A stretch of DNA of 15,248 nt from positions 1-15,248 of the forward strand of contig CAZILN010000247.1 of assembly GCA_964540005.1 (NCBI GenBank). The letters are read 5' to 3'. A program made the position numbers and the translations under genes. Numbering within the stretch: position 1 is the first letter of the stretch; every line of letters begins with the position of its first letter. The DNA comes from CAZILN01 sp964540005. Its GTDB lineage: Bacteria > Bacteroidota > Bacteroidia > Bacteroidales > SM23-62. The notes beneath the pieces are model-generated. The model did not search any database and had not been told where the DNA came from. It worked only from the letters and a program-made list of their open reading frames with translations. Positions 8,642 to 14,227 of the stretch are shown here, one piece after another.

Positions 8642-8649
8642 CAAAGGTA
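8642..8649 (-). promoter_or_regulatory. Candidate -7 promoter box (TAnnTTTG) for panB
   Basis: On the - strand TACCTTTG matches the TAnnTTTG -7 consensus of the Bacteroidota primary sigma factor exactly, 47 bases before the panB start. I see no TTTG -33 box at the usual 19-21 base distance, so the call rests on the -7 box alone. Confidence 0.5.
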
Positions 8650-8660
8650 ATAAAGATGTC

Positions 8661-8702
8661 TGACTTTTTGTCATTATTTGGCATCATGGCACAATCATTG
8701 AC
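8661..8702 (+). promoter_or_regulatory. dnaK upstream control region: inverted repeat plus sigma-54-like element
   Basis: TGAC (8661-8664) and GTCA (8670-8673) form an inverted repeat with a 5-base spacer. Then TGGCAC (8687-8692), five bases and TTGA (8698-8701) follow. This matches the sigma-54 -24/-12 layout TGGCAC-N5-TTGC with correct spacing, except that the invariant C of the -12 box is A. The element ends about 53 bases before the dnaK ATG. No clear heat-shock CIRCE repeat was seen. Confidence 0.4.
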
Positions 8703-8754
8703 TACTTACATCTATTGTTAAAAAATCAAGTAATACTAAAATAAATTAAGCAAT

Positions 8755-10668
8755 ATGAGTAAGATTATCGGAATAGATCTTGGCACCACGAACTCATGTG
8801 TTTCGGTAATGGAAGGTAACGAACCCGTTGTCATTCCTAACAGCGAAGGCAAGAGAACCACTCCGTCAATGGTCGCTTTTGTAGAGAATGGCGAAAGGAA
8901 AGTCGGAGACCCTGCTAAAAGACAGGCGATCACCAATCCGAAGAAAACGATATTCTCCATTAAAAGATTCATGGGAGAAACCTTTGATAAGGTGCAGAAA
9001 GAGATAAATAGGGTGCCCTATGATGTAGTAAAGGGAGAGAACAATACACCACGTGTTAAAATTGATGACAGGAAATTTACCCCTCAGGAAATATCGGCCA
9101 TCATCCTTCAGAAGATGAAAAAGACAGCCGAGGATTACCTTGGCCATGAGGTCACTGAGGCAGTTATTACCGTTCCTGCATATTTCAGCGATTCACAGCG
9201 ACAGGCAACCAAGGAAGCTGGTGAGATAGCCGGACTGAAAGTAAAGAGGATCATTAATGAACCGACGGCTGCTTCCCTTGCCTATGGGATGGACAAGAAG
9301 GACAAGGATATGAAGATAGCTGTCTTTGACTTGGGTGGCGGAACATTTGATATTTCCATTCTCGAACTGGGTGATGGGGTGTTTGAGGTGAAATCGACAA
9401 ACGGAGACACCCACCTGGGAGGTGATGACTTCGATGAGGTAATCATTAACTGGCTGGCTGAGGAATTCCAGAAAGATGAAAATATCGACCTGAGAAAAGA
9501 TCCCATGGCGCTGCAGAGGCTTAAGGAAGCTGCTGAGAAAGCCAAGATAGAACTATCCAGTTCTTCCACAACTGAGATCAACCTTCCATACATAATGCCT
9601 GTTGACGGGATACCAAAACACCTTGTCAGGAACCTGAGCAAGGCCAAATTTGAGAGCCTGGCAGACCACCTGATCCAGAAAACAATTGAACCCTGCAAGA
9701 AGGCCATGAAGGACTCAGGGCTGAAAGCATCTGAGATAGATGAGGTGATCCTGGTTGGCGGGTCCACAAGGATCCCGGCCATTCAGAAAGTCGTACAGGA
9801 TTTCTTCGGGAAAGCCCCTTCCAAGGGAGTTAATCCTGATGAAGTCGTTGCTGTAGGAGCAGCCATTCAGGGAGGCGTATTGACCGGAGAGGTAAAAGAT
9901 GTGCTCCTTCTGGACGTGACTCCGCTGTCACTTGGCATAGAGACACTTGGTGGGGTTTTGACCAAGCTTATTGATGCCAATACAACCATACCGACCAAGA
10001 AAACAGAAACTTTTACCACAGCTGCGGATAACCAGCCCTCGGTCGAAATCCATGTTCTCCAGGGTGAACGGTCCATGGCAAAGGATAACAAAACCATTGG
10101 CAGGTTCCACCTGGATGGTTTACCTCCATCCCCAAGGGGGATCCCCCAGATAGAGGTAACCTTCGATATTGACGCAAACGGTATACTCAATGTCTCGGCA
10201 AAGGATAAGGGCACCGGCAAAGAACAGAGTATAAGGATAGAAGCTTCAACAGGGCTGACAGATGAGGAAATCGCAAAAATGAAGTCAGAAGCCCAGGCCA
10301 ACGAGGAAGAGGATAAAAAAGTCAAGGAAAGGGTGGATAAGCTGAATTCGGCCGACGGTATGATTTTCCAGACCGAAAAACAGCTGAAGGAATTCGGGGA
10401 TAAACTGCCTGCAGACAAAAAAGAGCCAATTGAGAAAGCACTGGAAACCCTCAGGGAAGCGCATAAAAAGGAAGACCTGGAAGCTATCGATAAGGCCCTG
10501 GCAGAACTGAATACAGTATGGCAGGCAGCTTCAGAGGAGATGTATAAGGCAGGACAGCAGGCCCAGGGACAGGAGGCTTCCGGGGAGGCCGACCAGCAGG
10601 CCGGCGAAGACAAGAAACCAGGCGATGACCAGGAAGTAACTGACGTGGATTTTGAGGAAGTTAAGTAA
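8755..10668 (+). CDS. dnaK: Hsp70 chaperone DnaK
   Basis: ATP-driven cytosolic chaperone that binds exposed hydrophobic segments of unfolded proteins, working with DnaJ and GrpE. The protein has 637 residues, full length. The nucleotide-binding domain (about 1-380) shows IGIDLGTTNSCVSV near the N-terminus, VITVPAYFSDSQRQAT, INEPTAASLAYG, VFDLGGGTFDIS and VILVGGSTRIPA. The substrate domain begins after the linker DVLLLDVTPLSLGIETLGG. A flexible Q/A/E/D-rich tail ends FEEVK, an EEVD-like terminus usual in bacteria. grpE and dnaJ are not adjacent here. It is transcribed alone: panB is divergent upstream, and downstream lies an inverted repeat and decayed genes on the other strand. Heat-stress control is inferred from function and the upstream elements. 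Confidence 0.98.
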   Translation: MSKIIGIDLGTTNSCVSVMEGNEPVVIPNSEGKRTTPSMVAFVENGERKVGDPAKRQAITNPKKTIFSIKRFMGETFDKVQKEINRVPYDVVKGENNTPRVKIDDRKFTPQEISAIILQKMKKTAEDYLGHEVTEAVITVPAYFSDSQRQATKEAGEIAGLKVKRIINEPTAASLAYGMDKKDKDMKIAVFDLGGGTFDISILELGDGVFEVKSTNGDTHLGGDDFDEVIINWLAEEFQKDENIDLRKDPMALQRLKEAAEKAKIELSSSSTTEINLPYIMPVDGIPKHLVRNLSKAKFESLADHLIQKTIEPCKKAMKDSGLKASEIDEVILVGGSTRIPAIQKVVQDFFGKAPSKGVNPDEVVAVGAAIQGGVLTGEVKDVLLLDVTPLSLGIETLGGVLTKLIDANTTIPTKKTETFTTAADNQPSVEIHVLQGERSMAKDNKTIGRFHLDGLPPSPRGIPQIEVTFDIDANGILNVSAKDKGTGKEQSIRIEASTGLTDEEIAKMKSEAQANEEEDKKVKERVDKLNSADGMIFQTEKQLKEFGDKLPADKKEPIEKALETLREAHKKEDLEAIDKALAELNTVWQAASEEMYKAGQQAQGQEASGEADQQAGEDKKPGDDQEVTDVDFEEVK

Positions 10669-10725
10669 TTGGTTGAATTATAACCTTGTAACCTTGCTTG
10701 GATACTGGCAACAGCTGGCGTGGGG

Positions 10726-10783
10726 CACAAAACAAGAGACAGGGGGAAGTGAGCGCAGTAAACTGGCTGGATTTTGTTTTGTG
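10726..10783. repeat. Inverted repeat after dnaK, 12-bp arms
   Basis: CACAAAACAAGA (10726-10737) pairs with TTTTGTTTTGTG (10772-10783), counting one G-U pair; the outer ten pairs are exact. The loop is 34 bases. A run of seven T follows at 10790-10796 on the + strand, so it could end dnaK transcription, but the AT-only stem and long loop are poor for a terminator. It also marks the edge of the decayed region, so an element end is an alternative. Confidence 0.5.
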
Positions 10784-10786
10784 AGG

Positions 10787-11357
10787 CTATTTTTTTGAGT
10801 TACTTTTTCTGTATCCTTTGACGACCTTCCGGGGTTCTTTTTCTAGCTCCTCCTGCTTGGCCTCTTCCAATTGTTTGAGGTATTCAAAGATTAATTGGAT
10901 ATTATTATCCTGGCTCACTATCGCTCTCTTTATCTCATTGATCTCATGCATGACATCCTTCTGTACCAACAACATCTTGCGTATCAAAGTAAAAGTACGC
11001 ATGATTGCAATATTTACCTCTATTGCCTTTTTACTGTTAAGGACGCTGGAAAGCATAGCAACTCCATTCTCAGAAAAAGCAAATGGAGCAGCACCACCAA
11101 GATACTTTTTTGAAGGTATCACATTTTGTGATACCACTGTATTTATTTCATCTTCAGTAAGTTCATACATAAAATCAGACGGAAAACGATCTATGTTACG
11201 ACGTACAGCCTGTTTTAAGGCCCTTGTTTCTACTTCATACAACTCTGCCTTTAGATTTACACAATATTATGTATTACCTTTTAATAACACTAATGATGAT
11301 GATCTTGCTTGCAATTACAGCTTCTTGTCTTATAACCGAACTATTTTCCGTGATCAT
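10787..11357 (-). pseudogene. Decayed ORF6N-domain gene
   Basis: ORF6N proteins are DNA-associated regulators of phage/mobile-element type, widespread as short chromosomal genes in Bacteroidota. The long - strand frame (from 11251 to the stop at 10787) reads AELYEVETRALKQAVRRN, then FPSDFMYELTEDE, FAFSENGVAMLSSVLNS and VNIAIMRTF, all ORF6N hallmarks. A helical, Lys/Glu-rich tail follows (about the last 60 residues). It has no proper start: the family's first 25-30 residues (the KIYLIRGQKVMLD part) are missing in this frame, which meets a stop at about 11269. In another frame from an ATG at 11357 I read MITENSSV...AVIASKIIII, resembling the expected N-terminus, before a stop. So a frameshift plus stop separates the two parts. 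A shortened protein from TTG 11242 remains possible. Confidence 0.7.
11115..11135. repeat. 21-bp palindrome inside the ORF6N remnant
   Basis: GGTATCACA and TGTGATACC form a perfect 9-bp inverted repeat around TTT. It lies within the codons for SQNVIP, a stretch often conserved in this family, so codon content alone may explain it. Confidence 0.6.
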
Positions 11358-11427
11358 CAATTGATTCGTTTAATGTATTCAAAAGTAATAGTTTATTGTT
11401 TGGATGTCACAAATTGTGTCCTCCAAT
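11358..11427. other. Short non-coding gap between two decayed genes
   Basis: Seventy AT-rich bases between the recombinase remnant and the ORF6N remnant. They contain CACAA-A-TTGTG (11408-11418), a small palindrome resembling the CACA...TGTG core of the 21-bp palindrome in the neighbouring remnant. No gene, promoter or RNA could be recognised. Confidence 0.4.
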
Positions 11428-11830
11428 TTATCCTAGGGGATGGTATTTCTCTATTGCTGCTTTCAGTATATTGGTGATCACACTCTGTCGGATGTTACGG
11501 AGATTAAGGGTACAACCAAAGAACAGGGATCTGTTAATTTACCCACCGGGTAACCGATACCTTCTCCCGTCTCAGCACTGCCCCGCAGGGTTATGATCAG
11601 CCGGTTCGTATCATCCCTTTGCATTGCGGGTCTTGCCATATAGATGTAATCCCTGGTAAATCAACAAACTGATGGCAACCTTGTTTTTTAATCTTGCTCC
11701 TTCAAATCTCTCTCCACGGTGCATCAGCTGTTCCAGCTCAGATGAAGTAAAAATAATACCGCAGTTGGATGTCCCGGTAAGTGGCCAGTTCTGTATACAT
11801 TCATTTATTTGAGCTGAATGGCTTACAGAA
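11428..11830 (-). pseudogene. Remnant of a tyrosine recombinase (phage-type integrase)
   Basis: No long frame exists here, but three - strand frames read in order give pieces of one XerC/D-like recombinase. Piece A (about 11830-11614) has IIFTSSELEQLM and then KNKVAISLLIYQGL (11688-11647), the hallmark start of the catalytic domain in Bacteroidota recombinases. Piece B (about 11657 to 11520, another frame) begins DYIYM followed by a weakly similar stretch. Piece C has SLFFG, LNLRNIRQSVITN (NIRQSVITN at 11496-11470) and the usual C-terminal ending IEKYHPLG before the stop at 11428. The segment carrying the HxxR-type and tyrosine motifs (the MAGH...STERY region) is deleted, as is the N-terminal core-binding domain. 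It is therefore inactive. It lies directly upstream of and co-oriented with the ORF6N remnant, and its left-over N-terminal part abuts the propeller gene. Confidence 0.65.
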
Positions 11831-11837
11831 TTATTTT

Positions 11838-13124
11838 TTAATTCGATGTTACTTTAAACCGTACTAATCTTAACGGGATTCCCTCGCTTTCTTTTAGTAC
11901 CTGTAAGCTGTAAATATACCCGTCGTGGAAGGCCATTTTTGAGGGCATGATCTCCAGATGGTATTCATCACAGATGAAACTGCTCTGACAAATAAAGCTC
12001 CCCTTTTCCCCGTATACCCATACATTGAATTTATTCGCACCATCTTCTTCGGGAAATTCAAAAAATAATAAATTTCCATCCGAATCTTTTAGAATGGTTG
12101 AAAATGCGGGAAGAGGAATTGGCTCGGATATACTGTTCAGGTCTTCCTCCATTTTTATTATAAATGATTCACGTGCTTTCCTTCTCTCTTCATCAGATTC
12201 AATTGATTCTATAAATTTATACTCATAGTTTTTGATTTTTTCAATAGACTCTCTTTGGTGTTCTTTCTGTTCTTCAACTGAGATAAAACCTGCTGACCAG
12301 CTAGTTTTATCTTTCGATAGCTGATTACCGTTTATATCATAAATCAATATCTCTCCTGTTGATGGAATGGCAACTATAAGTTTGTCATGGATATATTGAA
12401 TCTTTGGAGGATTAGAAATGCCAACCCAAGATGTGACCGGTGACATTGTATTGAAACTAAAGATTCCATGATTTTTGGTATTATATGTGTATTGAAATCT
12501 TACATCTTTTGTTTCATGTGTTTTATCCCTGTCAATAAAATGATCCCAGATGATTTTCTGTTCATTAGTTTCATAATCCACTATGGCTACGAAATCCCTG
12601 AACTTGGTCTTCCAGATAACCCACCCGACAACAGCGATTTTATTATTTGGCAAAGGAATCATTTGTTTGCTCATATAATTTAGTTTCAGTGTCTTTTTAT
12701 AATTCCCGTTGAGATCAAAGCAAAGCATATTACCCATATTATCTAAATCAGTAAACAGTATATTGTTATTAATTACCCCCTGGATGCTTTTTGTTCTGTT
12801 AAACTTCTTTCCATTACTCCTGACTATGCCGAATTCTTTTTCGAACCGGCCATCCGGATCAAACAAAGAATAATAGTTACTATATGCATGGCTTACCACT
12901 GCAGAGCCATCAGGTAAAATGACAAGTGATTTTCGGATACCGATGTGTTTATTATACATACTATCGGAAAAACTTTCGAAGATTTTTCCCCAATTATTAC
13001 CTTGAGCATATTCGGTGTCCGGCACAAGTTTTACTGTTCCGCTTTTATAAATGTCCAGAAGATCCTGGGCGCTTACTACTTGTCCAAACACGAGAATTGA
13101 TAGTAGAAACAGAAGCTTTTTCAT
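11838..13124 (-). CDS. Exported beta-propeller-like protein (6-bladed propeller type), function unknown
   Basis: Predicted secreted or periplasmic protein of 428 residues. I chose the ATG at 13124 because it opens a clean signal peptide (MKKLLFLLSILVFGQVVSA, cleavage before Gln20). An in-frame ATG at 13148 would add eight residues and overlap the anti-sigma gene. There is no lipobox cysteine. The mature part has repeated beta-strand pairs with D-x-D/N-G turns (LPDGSAVVS, FDPDGRF, FDLNGNYKKT, YDINGNQL, KDSDGNLLFFEF), as in Bacteroidota 6-bladed beta-propeller proteins. A strongly charged helical insertion rich in E/K (about 283-332) interrupts the blades. It is the last gene of an operon with an anti-sigma factor and an ECF sigma factor. 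A role as sensor or effector of that system is inferred from position only. Confidence 0.7.
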   Translation of the reverse strand: MKKLLFLLSILVFGQVVSAQDLLDIYKSGTVKLVPDTEYAQGNNWGKIFESFSDSMYNKHIGIRKSLVILPDGSAVVSHAYSNYYSLFDPDGRFEKEFGIVRSNGKKFNRTKSIQGVINNNILFTDLDNMGNMLCFDLNGNYKKTLKLNYMSKQMIPLPNNKIAVVGWVIWKTKFRDFVAIVDYETNEQKIIWDHFIDRDKTHETKDVRFQYTYNTKNHGIFSFNTMSPVTSWVGISNPPKIQYIHDKLIVAIPSTGEILIYDINGNQLSKDKTSWSAGFISVEEQKEHQRESIEKIKNYEYKFIESIESDEERRKARESFIIKMEEDLNSISEPIPLPAFSTILKDSDGNLLFFEFPEEDGANKFNVWVYGEKGSFICQSSFICDEYHLEIMPSKMAFHDGYIYSLQVLKESEGIPLRLVRFKVTSN

Positions 13125-13140
13125 TTTTTCAAAATTGTAA

Positions 13141-13590
13141 TTATTCAATAAGATATTCCGTAATAGTTCCGTCTGAACCTATTACGCTAATAATAAGTTG
13201 TTGCTGAAATACCGTTCGGTTTGCGTCATATTCCCGGTTGGGAATATTCAGAAGAATTATCTCTTCATCAGATTGAGGTTTTTCCCTGACTGTAAACAAT
13301 AATGCAAAGAATAAGACACAGGCTGCAGATAAACTGATAGTAATAATCCTGATTTTTGAGCGTCTTTTTTGCCCTGGAATAACAGGTATTACAAGTTCCG
13401 GAATTTCATGCCTGATATCTCCCAATGAATTAATGGTTTGTTTGATGCTGATAGCCAGCTTTCCTTGAGCATCAATTTTTCCGGAGCACTTTTCACAACC
13501 GGAGATATGTTCCCTGATCAGGTTCTCTTCACTGAGAGTAGTTTCCCCATCAATATATTTTTGAATTAATCCATCATCAATGCAGCTCAT
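13141..13590 (-). CDS. Zinc-finger transmembrane anti-sigma factor
   Basis: Predicted single-pass inner-membrane anti-sigma factor of 149 residues. The cytosolic N-terminus carries a zf-HC2/ZAS-type motif H28-x3-C32-x2-C35 (EHISGCEKC), expected to hold the sigma factor inactive. After a basic stretch (QKRRSKIR) one membrane segment spans about 82-101 (IITISLSAACVLFFALLFTV). The remaining 45 or so residues would be periplasmic. The start overlaps the sigma gene by 14 bases, as expected for a coupled pair kept at fixed ratio. The sequence is short and the periplasmic part has no recognisable domain. The assignment rests on the motif plus gene order. Confidence 0.8.
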   Translation of the reverse strand: MSCIDDGLIQKYIDGETTLSEENLIREHISGCEKCSGKIDAQGKLAISIKQTINSLGDIRHEIPELVIPVIPGQKRRSKIRIITISLSAACVLFFALLFTVREKPQSDEEIILLNIPNREYDANRTVFQQQLIISVIGSDGTITEYLIE

Positions 13591-14062
13591 AATTCATCAT
13601 TTTAAATTCTTCTTTCATTTTTATTAATGTACGGGATAACATTTTTCCAATTGAAGTATACTTTATCCCTGTTGTTTCGGCAATCTCCTTATAGGAAAAT
13701 CCTTCACTATATAGTATGGCTAATATCCTCTCCTTTGGTTTTAGTTTTGAAAGAGCATGATAAACAACATCTCTTGCTTCCAGTTTCTCAATGCAATCCT
13801 CCTCTTCTTTAATAGTACTGACTGTATCAATGTTTTGGAATTTGTTCTGCCTGTTTGAAGTATCAATACACTTATTAATTGTTGCGCGTGTTAGCCAGCC
13901 CTTGTGGTGATGAATTGCATGGCCTGTATTTAGTTTCTCAAACAAATACACAAACACTTCCTGTACAACATCTTTTGCTAAGTCACCATCATTTAACATT
14001 TTCCTGGCAATGCTAATCATTGTATAATAATGATCTTTATATAGTACTTCAAATCTTTCCAA
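13577..14062 (-). CDS. ECF-type RNA polymerase sigma-70 factor
   Basis: Extracytoplasmic-function sigma factor of 161 residues, directing RNA polymerase to a small regulon when its anti-sigma factor releases it. Region 2 (about 3-70) contains FEVLYKDHYYTM and AKDVVQEVFVYLFEK. Region 4 (about 97-152) contains LKPKERILAILYSEGFSYKEIA and then the helix-turn-helix with SIGKMLSRTLIKMK. The start is TTG at 14062: an in-frame stop lies four codons upstream, and the first in-frame ATG (codon 15) would cut off region 2.1. AAGGA sits almost directly before the TTG. The last 14 bases overlap the anti-sigma gene. It heads the operon and a possible self-regulated promoter lies just upstream. Confidence 0.88.
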   Translation of the reverse strand: MERFEVLYKDHYYTMISIARKMLNDGDLAKDVVQEVFVYLFEKLNTGHAIHHHKGWLTRATINKCIDTSNRQNKFQNIDTVSTIKEEEDCIEKLEARDVVYHALSKLKPKERILAILYSEGFSYKEIAETTGIKYTSIGKMLSRTLIKMKEEFKMMNYELH

Positions 14063-14079
14063 ATCCTTATCTCATATTA

Positions 14080-14109
14080 TAAGTCTGTTATCGGGGATGA
14101 TTTGTGACA
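14080..14109 (-). promoter_or_regulatory. Candidate ECF-dependent promoter of the sigma operon
   Basis: On the - strand TGTCACA (14109-14103) is followed after 15 bases by CAGACTTA (14087-14080), 18 bases before the TTG start. It resembles the TGTCACA...CGTCTTA arrangement that I recall upstream of Bacteroidota ECF sigma genes. Self-regulation is inferred. Confidence 0.35.
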
Positions 14110-14227
14110 AAAGGCTTGCTGTTTTTGATTATAAAAATAGTTGATTACTTAATATCCAAATAAAAAGGCGTGTTTCAGACAAAGGGGCCATCCTTTTTTT
14201 ATACTTTTATTGTAAATACCCAGGATC

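Noticed and set aside
9867..10730. A 287-codon open frame on the - strand opposite the 3' half of dnaK
   Set aside because: It is an antisense shadow of a high-GC coding gene. The product is serine/alanine-rich with no recognisable family, and dnaK is unambiguous.
10818..11477. A 219-codon + strand open frame
   Set aside because: It runs antisense to the ORF6N remnant and the recombinase C-terminus, both of which have clear family motifs. The + strand product has none.
14181..14200. Terminator-like AAAGG...CCTTT followed by T residues upstream of the KamA-like gene
   Set aside because: The stem is only 5 bp, and it lies within a divergent promoter region where a terminator on + would serve no visible transcript.
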